DNA of 64,000 bases from Drosophila pseudoobscura (lineage: Eukaryota; Arthropoda; Insecta; Diptera; Drosophilidae): assembly GCF_009870125.1 (NCBI RefSeq), contig NC_046679.1, positions 14,756,001 through 14,820,000 of the forward strand, written 5' to 3'. The translations under genes were made by a program, and so were the position numbers. The notes below the pieces were generated by a model. That model ran no database searches and was not told where the DNA came from. It worked only from the letters and a program-made list of their open reading frames with translations. How positions within the stretch are numbered: the stretch's first letter is position 1; each line of letters opens with the position of its first letter. Below are positions 1 to 11,621 of this stretch, one piece after another.

Positions 1-1552
1 CGTCGTCGTCGTCATTGGGTAAGTTCTGTTGCAGTCGAGGCTTGAAAAGAGCCCAGCACCAACGCCAGAACCAGCGACACAGCGACAACAGATCGAGCTA
101 TCTATCAGTCACCCTCTCACCTTGCACTTGATTTCGTTTCGTTTCACTATTGTTTTATGCTTGCCCCCAAATTGTAGCTTAAACCGATCAAACTCATCCA
201 TCTCTTATTAATGTGCTCCCCCACGTATCTCCATAGCCTCTGGCCGCAAGCTGACAATCGGAACCAAGCGACCTGGCAACCTGGCCGTGGCAGCCAACAA
301 GTCACAAACTCTGCCACGCAATCTTGGCTCAAAGACCTCCGTGGGGGCTGTTCGTCAGCCAGGCAAGACCGCAGCCACGCCCCCAGCCGTGCGTCGACAG
401 TTTGTAAGTGGCTCAAGGCGGAATAACGTTTGGTTTCTTGACAGATCTTTCTATAATTTGTACTCTTCTTTCCATAGTCTTCCGGTCGTAATACACCGCC
501 ACAGCGTTCACGCACGCCCATCAACAATAATGGGGCCAGCGGCAGTGGTAGTGGCGCTAGCACTCCCGTGGTGACTGTCAAGGGCGTGGAACAGAAGCTG
601 GTCCAGCTCATACTCGATGAGATCGTGGAGGGCGGTGCTAAGGTGGAGTGGACAGACATTGCCGGCCAGGAGGTCGCCAAGCAGGCGCTACAAGAGATGG
701 TCATACTGCCCTCCGTTCGTCCAGAGCTCTTTACAGGTAAGTGGATGGTAGAGGAATCCCTTTAAAGAGTCGTGTTTGATATCCTTTTTCGCCTCTTTGA
801 GTGTAGGTTTGCGAGCCCCAGCCAAGGGTCTGCTGCTTTTCGGGCCCCCAGGCAATGGCAAGACATTGCTAGCCCGCGCCGTGGCCACCGAATGCAGTGC
901 CACCTTTCTGAACATCTCGGCTGCTTCGCTGACCAGCAAATATGTGGGCGATGGCGAGAAACTGGTGCGTGCTTTGTTCGCGGTGGCACGCCACTTGCAG
1001 CCCTCGATCATATTCATCGATGAGGTGGACTCGCTGCTCTCGGAGCGTAGCAGCGGCGAGCACGAGGCGTCGCGCCGCCTGAAGACCGAATTTCTTGTGG
1101 AGTTTGATGGTCTGCCAGGTAATCCCGATGGCGATCGCATTGTGGTGCTGGCCGCCACAAATAGGCCCCAGGAGCTGGACGAGGCCGCCCTGCGACGCTT
1201 CACGAAGCGCGTCTATGTCTCACTGCCCGACGAGCAGACCCGGGAGCTGCTCTTGAACCGTTTGCTGCAAAAGCAGGGCTCGCCGCTGGATACGGATGCA
1301 CTGCGGCGTTTGTCCAAGATAACGGACGGTTATTCTGGTTCCGATTTGACGGCTCTGGCCAAGGATGCCGCTCTGGAACCCATACGCGAGCTGAATGTGG
1401 AGCAGGTCAAGTGTCTGGACATTAACGCCATGCGACACATCACAGAAAAGGATTTCCACAACTCTCTCAAGCGCATTCGCCGCTCGGTGGCACAGCAGAG
1501 CCTCAGCTCGTATGAGAAATGGTCGTCGGACTATGGGGATATTACCATTTAG
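1..1552 (+). CDS. spas: Spastin, microtubule-severing AAA ATPase (3' part of the gene)
   Basis: Spastin is a hexameric meiotic-clade AAA ATPase that severs microtubules, notably at synapses. The window holds the last 395 codons: exons 1-18, 237-403, 478-736 and 807-1552, joined by GT-AG introns with phases that fit; the stop is TAG at 1550. The first 18 bases read as a Ser run (SSSSL), so the gene continues to the left, where the N-terminal hydrophobic and MIT regions should lie. The exon at 478-736 carries the basic linker (PPQRSRTP) and the start of the AAA domain ([11 protein letters not shown]). The last exon has Walker A GPPGNGKT (842-865), Walker [10 protein letters not shown], the ATNRPQELD segment and the vps4-type C-terminal helix ending YGDITI. 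The protein matches melanogaster spastin almost residue for residue as I recall it. The gene converges on Rox8. Confidence 0.97.
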
Positions 1553-4500
1553 ATAGGAGTCGATCCAATCATTGAAGGATTGTCAGCCTCGCCACCAAGA
1601 TCCTGCCCTGCCCTGCTCCACGCTGTGATGTGAGTGACAGAAATTTCTTCCCCTTTTGCTGTTGCATTAGTTTCGATGATCATTCCATTGATCCTCAAGT
1701 TTTAAACTACGTTCCATTCAACCATTAGTTTTTGTAGGCTTACATTTTGTTTCACAAAACTTTGTTATTTGTATTTAACCAATGAATTATTGATTAATTT
1801 CTCGTTCTACCATGCAATTTGTGTGTGTTTCTAGGCCTAAGATTTATTGTATTTACCATATACTTCCAAATGTTTTTAAAGCGAGCGAGCGCCCCACACC
1901 CCATTTACGTTATAATCATTTAAAAGCTAATGTATGCCTAAGAACAATCATTATACTAGCATTTGTTTGCCTAACTTTGTTTCCAATGTTTCTAGTACTA
2001 AGACAGCAAGGTGTTCTGTTCATGTATGGTATGGCTTTCCTAACATTTAATTTAGTTCTAAGTAAATGTATTTCCATTGATTTCTCTGTGTCACAAGTTT
2101 CTTCCATTTGTATCCTTGAATCAATAGAACCAATCTACTATTTTTGTTGTACATCGCCCAATTCAATCGAAAACATACGCTACACGTAATCTAGACATAA
2201 GCATAGCCTTAAGATTAAACACAACACAAAACGCAGGATCAGATTTAAGTTTTAAATGCGGCATCATCACACACTACTCTCTCCCTCTATCGATCGATGG
2301 ATGGCTGGTGTTTAGTTTTAGTTTTAGTCTTGGTTCCTCTGTTTTCAATCAATCAATGTATGTACCTACCTACTGCAGCAGTCATAAATACAATCGTGTC
2401 TCCGAAAAACCATCTATAGATTAATCTTAATGTTTGTTGTACCTAGAAGTTGCTCCTCCTCCCACACTCCACACACCCCTACTATATATATTGTACAATC
2501 GGATGCTTTTCGCGGTAATTTGAATCAGCTTTAATGCAGCCAACAGAACTTCAGTTTAAAGAGTAGTTTACTGAACACACAGATCCAACAAAATTACATG
2601 CATATAAATACATACTCTATATATATAGAATACGCTAAATAAAATCGATTTCAACAGACATCATCAGAAGACTGCACCTTTTTCTGGGATACACATATAA
2701 CCAAATCAAAACTTAACTTTTAAATTTATTCTAAAATTTGTTTTAGCTCTAGCCTAAACAATATCTAATGAAGGTCTTTATATAGATGGAAAGCTTTAGC
2801 TTTATATTCTTCGAAATATAACCATTAAGAAATATTACTTTTAAACTTAGCTGGTACTTGGAATTTTTCCTCAAATTAGTTGTTATAGAATCTCATCCCA
2901 TTCTGTTTTTAGGGAATATCTTCTTTATAGATCAACTATCAGTTTTCGATGATGTCTCATCAGAATCAGATGTCCTACAATCATAGACTGTCAACAAAAC
3001 CCCTCAGTAAAATCTTTTCTGGTATAGATTTAAGAGGGATCTTATGCAATTTTTTATAAAGAAGATCGCAGATCAACATTACAATTCAATTGGAACATTG
3101 CCAGAACCTTCAGCCGAACAGCCAGATGGACGCTGCCGTATGACGCTTAACCGAACAGGTCGCGTACAGTGCATGCAGGAAAGACAGATATTAGACTAAT
3201 GATCAAGGAAAACTATAACTAATAAGACCCTAAAACGGCTCATGTAATTCCATATAATCCCATCCAATTTAAACTTCATTCGCCCACGAAGTATTTCCAT
3301 CAAAAACTATATCATATCATTTAACTTTAATTAAAACTTTTAGAATCTGCAAATAGTAGCAGCCCATGGATCTCAAAGATCGAAAGCACATCATAGATAT
3401 CTCCCAAAAACTGTCAAATTTCATTTAGAACTTTAACCAATAGAATATAGTAGTTCGATCCCCGCTATCTCTCTGTGGTATTCTCCTGGTTTTCAGTTGG
3501 AACATCTAACTCTTCTTTATAGATCCGAGCATGGGTAATTATTGTAATTTTACAATCTTTTTGTAGTAGACTAGACCCAATGTATGATGATGATGGAGCC
3601 AAGAGTTAATTTAGACACACACTCGTCGTTCTCTGTGGTTTTTCTCACTTCGTTTTATATATTTTTTTGTTTCTTTATTTTACAATTACATATTTATATC
3701 GCATTTCGTTTTTCCACATTGGAAATATACAATTACAATATGTATGTTTGTTTGCTCGAATTTACATTCTCTTAAGTGTCTAGAATTTGTTTTTGCGTTT
3801 TTTTTTACTTTTCGACTCCACCGATGTGTGTGTGGTGTGGCTCTCGTCTCGGCTCCTCCACTGCTACTTGCCACGCTTCCATCCTACTATGTACTTCTTC
3901 TTCGAAATCCTTCGTTGACACATCATATGATCCACAATTTAGTTACAATTACATTTTGCTTTGTCACTTTATTCCATTTCGATTGTATATATGTTTATTT
4001 AAACCAATTTGTTGTTGCCTATTTGTTGGTTTTTTGTTGTATTTCTCATTTGTTTATTTTTGTTTCCGCATTCGTTTATACGCCTATATCTGCCTTAAAT
4101 TACAAATCATTAAATTATTTTAACACGTACTTAGATTGGATTAGATTGTTACAGCTACCCCCCGAAATCGCCCAGAGCTTCAGTTGTCTGTCTATCTGTT
4201 TGTATGTCTGTCTGTCTGTCTGCCCGTCTGCCTGCTCGCCTGTCGCTTGTCACCGCGCGTGGTTCAACTTTTAGTTCCACGCTTTGCTTCGGTTCGGTTC
4301 GGCCGTCGGCCTCCGCGTGTGGGGGTGTGATGGAAGGGCCCTCCACGACCGTAACGCACGTACGCGCCTGTCCCGCCCCGCCCCGTCCGATCGACCGCAA
4401 CAATGACGCACAGGTCTCAAAACAAAAACGTAGCCTGCAACCGCAACTGAAAATCGAAAATCCTATATCCCTAATCCCCTGCTGCCGCGAAAAAGAGGCT

Positions 4501-4761
4501 CGTTGACAGGATGTTGTTGCTGTTGCCCTCATCGTTAGGGACTGGCAGAGGATGATACGACGGATGCTGCTGCGGCTGCTGCTGCTCGGTTTTGGCAAGG
4601 ACCTGGTATTCTAAGTAAGCTAAGGGTGCGTAATGCGCTAGCAGCTGCAGCTGCGACTGCGACTCCGATTGAGACTGCACTGCTGCTGGCGGCAGACGTT
4701 CTTGGATGCAGCGGCTCCACGGATGTTGCAGACGGCGTCGAAGCGGGCGTCACAACTCAGT
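1553..4761. other. Convergent 3' region between spas and Rox8 (3'UTRs)
   Basis: This is 3.2 kb of AT-rich non-coding DNA between two stop codons facing each other. The left part should be the spas 3'UTR; an AATAAA at 2638-2643 is a plausible polyadenylation signal. The right part should be the Rox8 3'UTR on the minus strand, with several TTTATT hexamers (AATAAA on the minus strand) between about 2725 and 4050. The plus strand is T-rich from 3,600 to 4,150. A (GTCT)n-type simple repeat lies at about 4190-4250. Exact transcript ends cannot be read from the sequence, and I see no coding exon here. Confidence 0.7.
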
Positions 4762-6379
4762 TCATTGGGTCTGATATTGTGGCATCGCGGCACTGTACAT
4801 CATTTGGGGGGCAAGTGAACCATTTGCTGCTGCGGCCGCAGACGAGGCCGCCGACATGCCTGGGACAACAGTACCGGGTACACCCCATGCCACATTCGGT
4901 GGCACCATGCGATACCCGGCAGCTGGAAAGATCATTCAACGATTAACCTCAAAGGGGGGGGGGGGGGGGTAAGTAACGTGGCTCTACTTACGGACTCCTC
5001 CCGCCTGCTGGGCACTGGTCGTGTAAGCGTAAGGATAGTAGCCCTGCTGCATATACTGCGTCTGCATTTGGGTGGTTGGATAAGCCTGCTGGTTTTTGTG
5101 GGGGAGAGAACATTTAAAGCCCATTTAGCAAAAAAATATCTAATAAATGTAACTTACTGCCGGAGGATACCAGTAGCCCATCTGCTGATAGGCGTATGGG
5201 TACTGCGCCGCTGTGGCGGCTGCCAGCTGTTGAGGCGTCATCATTTGGCCGGGTAACGCGGCCCCAGTGGCCGCTGCTAGCTGTTGCTGGGTCATCATTT
5301 GGCCGGGCAATGCGGCACTGACCGCCGCATTGGCGGCTGCCACGGCGGCCACATTGGCAGAGGCTGCTGCCGCTGCAGCGGCATTCATGTTGTTCATTGA
5401 GTTATCGCCTCCATTCTCCTTGCCCCAGAAGCATTTGACCAGATTGCCATGAACTTCGGTGTTGTGCGTATGCTCGATGGCGTGCGCCGCCGAGTCCTTG
5501 GTCACGAATTTAATGAACGCAAAGCCCTTGTCCTTGAAGACACGCACATCCTGAATGGGCCCAAACTGGCCAAAGTGCTTGTGCATCAGGTCGTCGCTGA
5601 TGACATTCGGCGGAAAGCCGCCACAGTAGACTGTGGTGTTGGTGGGGCTCGACTGATTGTACACCTCGTCGAAGGTGTGCCGCTGGTTGCTCTTGACGCC
5701 GCCTCCATTCCCGGGTCCGCCACCCATGCCACCGCCCAGGCCGCCACCCTTGGACGATTCTCGCGGTGGTGGGAGCTTGCGCGTGGACCAATTGGTGCGT
5801 ATCGAACGCGAGCCAATCCATTGGCCATTCATTGCCTGTATTGCATTCTCGGCTTCAGCCTTCTTTACAAACGAAACGAAAGCATAGCCCTTGGACTTCA
5901 TGGTCTGTGGATCGCGGACAATCCGACAGTTGGAGATCTCTCCGAATGGTGCAAAGGCTTCGCGCAGCGTCTCCGTTTCGATTTCGGGACTTAGATCCCC
6001 AACGAATATGTGGTGATGGGAGCTAATATCTGTCTTGGGCTGATTCCCGGGACTAGTGGCCCAGTTAACCTACAGAAATACAAATACAATAGAGAGAGAG
6101 ATTTAGTAAGGTAAGTGATGGAGCGAGTATATCGCTCCGATCTGGACGCACCTTGATTTCCTTTTCCAGAAAGAGGCGTTTGTTCATGGCGGTCAGGGCT
6201 GTGGAGGCTGCCTGATAGTTGGAATATTCGATGAAGGCATACGGATCGTTGCCCGGTTCCCGTATGATTTTACAGTTCTTTACGGCACCCATTGTGCCGA
6301 ACAATGCGATGAGCAGCTCCTCGGAGACGGAGCTATCGAGGTTTCCCACATACAACGTTTTCGGCTGTGACTCGTCCAT
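4762..6379 (-). CDS. Rox8: Rox8, TIA-1/TIAR-type RNA-binding protein with three RRMs
   Basis: Rox8 is the fly TIA-1/TIAR homologue, which binds U-rich RNA and acts in splicing, mRNA stability and stress granules. Exons on the minus strand are 6379-6152, 6069-5158, 5085-4992 (or from 5088) and 4922-4762, giving 464 (465) aa, the length of melanogaster Rox8. RRM1 spans residues 7-77 (LYVGNLDSS, YAFIEY), RRM2 about 95-173 (IFVGDLSPE, GYAFVSF) and RRM3 about 221-295 (VYCGGFPPN, GFAFIKF). A Gly-rich linker lies between RRM2 and RRM3. The C-terminus is Ala/Gln-rich, with two copies of an LPGQMMTxQQLAAAT repeat (I recall more in melanogaster), and ends in YQTQ. The start ATG directly precedes DESQPKTLYVGN. 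The third intron is 69 bp and contains a 16-base homopolymer. Confidence 0.97.
4954..4969. repeat. Poly-G/poly-C run of 16 in the last Rox8 intron
   Basis: Sixteen consecutive G on the plus strand (C on the transcribed RNA) lie in the 69-bp intron 4923-4991, between the donor and the TTTCCAG acceptor. Confidence 0.95.
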
Positions 6380-9346
6380 GGCTGTTTTGCTGCTCCGATC
6401 GATATGCGCGATAAGGCTATATATTCTACACTTTCTCTACGCGATGATGCGCATCAATCAATTACAAAAATCGATATCAAAAATAATTTACTTGATTCAG
6501 AAGATCCCTATCTACTCTCGATTCTAAATGTTCTGTGTATATATAAAAATCCAATGCGCACACGCAATATATATATACGAATATATTCGAATATATTCCT
6601 TATATATGGGAGGGAGGGAGAGGCTTCTAAAGGACTACGAAAACTTTGCTACAATTCTGAATACTTCGATTACTACGATTATGACCCGTTGTGGCTCGAT
6701 TGGCTTCGTTTGTTTGCTTTTTTGTATATTATATTATATACGTATCTAGAGATTTATGATAATAGTAGATCTTTATGATTTAACGCTGAGGTTCGTCGTT
6801 TATTGCTTTTCTTTTCTTTACTTTTCTCCAAAATCTCGTGGCCTAATGTTTGCAAAAATTGTTTTTAACTTCTATTTTTTTGTTGTTGTATATATTTATA
6901 AATATATCTGTCCTAACTATTCGCTAATGGAGTGTTTTGGAATATACAATTTTTTGTTATTATATCTCTTCTTTTTGCTCTTCTTCTCTTTGGAAGGGAG
7001 GAAGGAGGATGTGGATGCGGTGTCGGGGTTCCCGTTAACCTTTAAGTTGAATTCTCTCTTGTCTCTCAATCTATAGGATTGGCATAATAAATTGTTGTTG
7101 TTGTTCTGGTTGTTTTCCCTTCAATATACACGAATTGTATAAATGTATATGAATACTATTTATGTTGGTGTAGAAAATTAACTTAATTTTTCTTTGTTCA
7201 ATGCCGCTGACGCTGCTGTTGTGGTAGGAGTTCGGGTTTTCGGGATCGTATCAGGGAGTTTCTGGTAGAAAAATTAGTTTGCTATGAAAGTTCTCGCAGG
7301 TTAAGAGTGTTTCTGTTGGGTTTCGAAGCTGAACACTGGAATCGCTGCTGCAAGGAAGAACAAAAATGAGAGGGGAGAAGAAAGTACATAGTTTTCGGTT
7401 AGTTATATTTATGATATACATATAAGTTATAGGTAAATAGGACAAGGTCTACAGTCCGGTGGACATAGCACATGATCGGCAAATGTTACATTTCATTTGG
7501 AATTAGGTAGGCAAATGATATGGATAAGTGGTCGCCCGCCCGCTCGCTCGCTCGCTCGCTCCGTCCGTACGTCCGTCTGTCTGTCTATCGGTCTTCTCTG
7601 TCTCTCTGTAGGCTGTAGGGAACAAAGAGCCGACTAGCTGCTGCTGCTGGCCTGGCGGCAAAGCAGTGCAGGGGCACGCACACACGTGCGCACCCTCTCT
7701 CAAAACTCACACACACACACACGCACAGAAAGAACTAAAGAGAGAGAGGGACGGGCCCAAGATCCGTTTCCTCGCAATTTAACAAAGCAAATGTCAATCG
7801 TTTGGTCATAAAATTGCAGTCCACGGCGAACAATCTATTTTATATTTAATATACAAAAAAATAATATACACCATTTCGTGAGCGGTATCGGGAACTAAAC
7901 TTTTTCCGGGAGCAAACGCAATGTAGCACACTGGCGCACACGCACACCGAGACACGAAAGAGGGCGAAGACAAAATGAAAACTAGAGGAGAGGATGAATG
8001 ACCGTCGATAACAAAATACATAATGGAAAACATGGAGAAAGAGGTGGGAAATTTGCGAAACCGAAACCGGCCAGGGCAGCGGCGGCGGCGGCGGCAGTTC
8101 GGCAGCATTGCCGAAATAGATTTCGAGCTTAATTTCTTTCGATCGAATCAAGTCGAAATCGAAATAAAATTTGAATTTGAATTTACATGGCACTAAACTT
8201 GATTTTGATTTGATTTCTTCAGGCGCCGCTACAAAATGTCAGTCAAAGTCACAGCCCCTTGCAGATGTAGGGAGCGGAACGGAACGGCGGCGGCGGCGGG
8301 TGGGTTTTTGTTGCTCATTTTTATACGCTTATTTTCCTCGTTTCGTCGTTTTTCGCACACCACACACACACACAAAAAGGCGTCTTGCGCTGGTCTTCTT
8401 GTTTGCCTCTTGCTCACATGAGTTGCCACTTTTCTTCTTTTTTTCGGTTTTGGTTATTGAACATTTAAACTAATACCAATATGCAGCTCGAATATGGGGA
8501 TTTTTCTTTGCTTTTTCTTCTTTCCGCTTCCATCTATACTTATGTGTGTATGCACACACACACCAACACGCATGCAATGTACATATCTTGTTCAATTCCG
8601 TGCTGCCATCTTTTATGCTAGCGTTCCCGTTCCCCTTCCCTTCGACGATGCCGAAAGCTAGGATTAACATTAACACAACTACCACCACCACCGCCACTGC
8701 CGCCGCCGCCACCGCTGGCCTGTCCTACCCATTGTTCGACGCTGCCTAGAATTTGGGATTCGTTTTCAAAATCCGCTCTCTCATATTTTTATATGCTCTC
8801 TGTGACGTGGCTGCGGTTGTAAATTTACCGCATTTTACTAGCTCTGCGCTATTTAAACACTCAACACACATCAGACAATATTAGCCGCTACCGGTTTTTA
8901 TTAATTTTTCACAACTTTCGCTATGTTAAACTGATTAAATTGTACGATAAACGCGTCGCTAAAATTTTACCTTCGTCGTCTAAAAATGCGAACTAATTAA
9001 TGAGCACTTTGTGTGTGAGAGAGCGTGATGCCAGATCGTTGAAAACGAAAAACGCAATGGCGGCAAGGTCATAAATTGATTAAAAACTGTCAGAAATCTG
9101 TATTTGTTTGTCGAATAACCACAGATTAAAAGGTAGCTCGATTTATTAGTTGTTTTTCAATTGAAATCAAGTAGGTTTCAGCACATTTAAGTCAGTTTAA
9201 AAATAAATCCGAAAAAGTGGCAACTCTATTTGCACCGATAAACGCTCTCTCTTTCTAACACACGCTCTGGCATATAGATGCAGCAGCACAAAAGGGAAGC
9301 GCAAAAGTACAACACTACCAAAAGGGAAAGGCGAAAAGGCAGAGAA
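6380..9346. other. Upstream region shared by Rox8 (-) and Sde2 (+)
   Basis: This is 3 kb of non-coding DNA between two divergent genes. Close to the Rox8 start are two DRE-like sites (ATCGATAT at 398-405 and AATCGATA at 469-476 of the 6-kb block, i.e. 6398-6405 and 6469-6476), suggesting a TATA-less Rox8 promoter there. Longer 5'UTR introns reaching toward 8-9 kb are possible but not demonstrable. Simple repeats include (GCTC)n/(GTCC)n at about 7540-7595, CA runs near 7707-7725 and 8357-8373, and GGC runs near 8080 and 8290. Sde2 transcription should start near 9200-9300. I see no other gene. Confidence 0.6.
6398..6476 (-). promoter_or_regulatory. DRE-type sites near the Rox8 start
   Basis: Two WATCGATW-like motifs lie 20 and 90 bp upstream of the Rox8 ATG. 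DREF/BEAF-32 recognise this sequence at housekeeping promoters. The assignment rests on motif and position only. Confidence 0.45.
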
Positions 9347-10153
9347 ATGGTGATTAATATTCTGTTAAACAATAAAGAGTTAATTGTTTTCGACAATGAA
9401 ATTAACTTTAATGATATATGCACGAAAATCGAAGAGGCCACAGTGAGTATCCACATACATTGTAAAATTCACGTGTACAAGTAATTGCAATAAACATTTT
9501 CCATTTTACAGCACTTGCGACGCGACGATTACTACCTCGTGAGCAATGGCAAACGTTTGACTGGCGACTCGAGCCATCAGCATGAGAGCATCCACTGCAT
9601 CCTCCGCCAGGTGGGCGGCAAGGGTGGTTTCGGCTCCATGCTGCGTGCGATTGGGGCCCAGATCGAAAAGACCACGAACCGTGAGGCATGTCGCGATCTG
9701 AGTGGACGTCGCCTGCGCGACATCAACGAGGAAAAGCGCGTCCGGGCCTGGCTGGGCAAGCAGGCGGAGCGGGAGCGCGAGCGGGAGGAGCGGAAGAAGC
9801 GCAAGATTGAGAAACTTCTGGCAGTGCCCAAGCACGACTTCAAAGACGAAAAGTACGAGGAGGCCAGGGCCAATCTGGCGGATAAGGTGAGTGACGCCTT
9901 CGAGGAGGGCCTCAAGCAGGCCGAGGAAATCAAGGAGAAGCATGCAGCGGCAGCATCATCAGCCACGGAACAGCCATCCGTCAGTGGCATCAAGAGGAAA
10001 ACCAAAACCCTAGCCGACGATAAGACAAAGGCAAAGAAGAAAAAGGGAGCCCTCTGGATTGGTGATGACATCTCGGGCTCCGACACGGACGACTCAGATG
10101 ACAGCGAAGAGGAGCAGCCAGAGACAAAGAAGAAAATAGCCATTAAAAGTTGA
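9347..10153 (+). CDS. Sde2: SDE2 replication-stress/splicing regulator with N-terminal ubiquitin-like domain
   Basis: The exons are 9347-9442 and 9512-10153, giving 245 aa. SDE2 is made with an N-terminal ubiquitin-like fold that is cleaved after a Gly-Gly. The C-terminal product, starting with Lys, acts in PCNA-linked replication-stress control and in pre-mRNA splicing. Here the UBL is residues 1-68 and the cleavage site is VGG|KGGFGSM at 68/69, followed by the family signature AQIEKTTNREACRDLSGRRL. After that come a basic Arg/Glu coiled segment (EREREREERKKRK), a Lys-rich stretch and an acidic Asp/Ser/Glu tail. I chose the ATG at 9347 because it puts the beta strand VINILLNN at the N-terminus, as in human SDE2; an in-frame ATG at 9278 would add 23 basic, low-complexity residues. 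Sde2 and Atg6 stop codons face each other 78 bp apart. Confidence 0.93.
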
Positions 10154-10231
10154 ATGATTTAGGTTTAATATTAAGCACTAAGAAGAATAATAGCATAAAT
10201 AAACGATGAATAAAGGACAAACGACAATACA
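10154..10231. terminator. Overlapping 3' ends of Sde2 and Atg6
   Basis: AATAAA hexamers for Sde2 lie at about 10197-10216, inside or just before the Atg6 stop, so the two 3'UTRs must overlap antisense. An ATTAAA on the minus strand near 10164 could serve Atg6. Confidence 0.6.
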
Positions 10232-11621
10232 TCATTGCGACACAAATTGCGAGGAGACCCAGGCGAGACCCCATTTCAGGTTCGTAAGCATGAACTTTAA
10301 GGCCTTCGTCCACTGTTCCTCCGAGTTGAACTGTATCCTGGAAGCAAGCGAATGAAATCAGTATGGAACATAGAACATAGTAATCCCCTGCATTGGACTT
10401 ACTTTATTGAGTAGGAATTCCCAGTGGATGGGTCAATGATTTTGCCCTTTTCCATTTTGTAGGGCAGCAGGAATTCGGTGTCGCGTTTCTCCACCTCCTT
10501 CTGGAACTGGGTAAGGCAGTCAAGAAAGGCCACCATGGCCGCATCGAATTTGGTATCCCAAAAGAACTTGAATCCCCCGCTTCCGTAGAGCGGCAGTTCG
10601 CGGTTCTCGCCCAGCACCTCCACATACGAGTGATTGCCGAACGGCACGACGCGATACCGCTCAAAGGTGAGGCCAATCTTGCGGGCCAGAGCGGAGAGAA
10701 GCAGCACCGTCTGCCCCCAGGCGGCATTTATCTCCGACCAGTCGACGGAAACGGAGGGCAGGCGGCCCAGGCGGAAGTTGTTGATGGTGCCAAAGTGCCC
10801 GGCATGCCAGATGTGAAAGGTGATGTTGAAGATGTTCGTGTCGCGCAGCTTGTCCAGCTGCTGCTTCGAGTAGCTGATCTGGCTCTCCAGGCTCCGTTTG
10901 TCGTCCTCGGTGAGCATCAACTCACGCCGGTGTTTGGTGTACTCGCGCCAGTAGCTCTCCTCCTGCTCGTGCAGCTTCTCCTTCTCCAACTCCTCTTGCG
11001 CTATGGCAGCGTTCAGTGATTGTTCATCCTCCTTTAGCTTACCCAGCTCCGACAGCAGCTGCTGTTCACTCTTCTTCAGTTCGTCCAGCTCCTTGTCCAG
11101 GGCATCCACATTGGGGGCCTGCCGCTGCTGCTCTAGCTCATCCAGATATGTTTTGTACACATCCCACTCGTCTTCGGCTATGCGCAGCTCTCGATCCATG
11201 ATCTCCAGCATGGAGTCGGCACACTCCTCGCACAGGGGATGGTCTATCTCCGAGTTGGAGGACAAGCAGTCGAACAGCTCTGCCTTCAGATTGAAGGCAG
11301 CACTCATCTTCTTGTTATCACGGCCATCCGAAACGAGCATGAAGCCAGTTCCATTGATGGAGTCTGTCAGCCTGTACGGCGGCACAAAGTGGTCAAAGCT
11401 GCTGGCATCCTGTGTGTCCAGCGTGTTGCCATTGTCCCTGTAGATGGGCACTGCAAAAGCAAGACATGATTATACAGGTTCCTGCGAGTAGTATACCTTC
11501 TCCTACGCGAGAGTTCAGCCATGGCATGGACGCTAATCTTCTCCAGTTGCTCGTCCAGCACTATGGGCTGGAGACAGCGCTGGCAGGCGAAGGACACGGC
11601 CTGTTTCTCCGCCTCGCTCAT
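10232..11621 (-). CDS. Atg6: Atg6 / Beclin-1, autophagy regulator of the Vps34 PI3-kinase complex
   Basis: Minus-strand exons are 11621-11507, 11450-10403 and 10337-10232, giving 422 aa, the same as melanogaster Atg6. Beclin-1 is the scaffold of the Vps34-Vps15 lipid kinase complexes for autophagosome nucleation and endosomal sorting. The sequence shows the N-terminal CxxC (FACQRCLQP), the BH3-like segment ([10 protein letters not shown]), a second Cys pair ([10 protein letters not shown]), a Glu/Leu-rich coiled coil (about residues 125-230) and the evolutionarily conserved BARA domain, from [22 protein letters not shown] to [13 protein letters not shown] at the C-terminus. The first intron has a weak donor, GTAGGA, but it is the only one that preserves frame (Ser-Leu-Pro-Ile-Tyr across the junction). 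A NAACG/Motif-8-like site lies about 105 bp upstream of the ATG. Confidence 0.97.

Noticed and set aside
3452-3462. tRNA B-box-like GTTCGATCC
   Set aside because: There is no A box at the right distance upstream and no acceptor-stem pairing.
9278-9346. ATG at 9278 as the Sde2 start
   Set aside because: It would put 23 Lys/Arg/Gln-rich residues before the ubiquitin-like strand. SDE2 proteins start at or near that strand. Not fully excluded.
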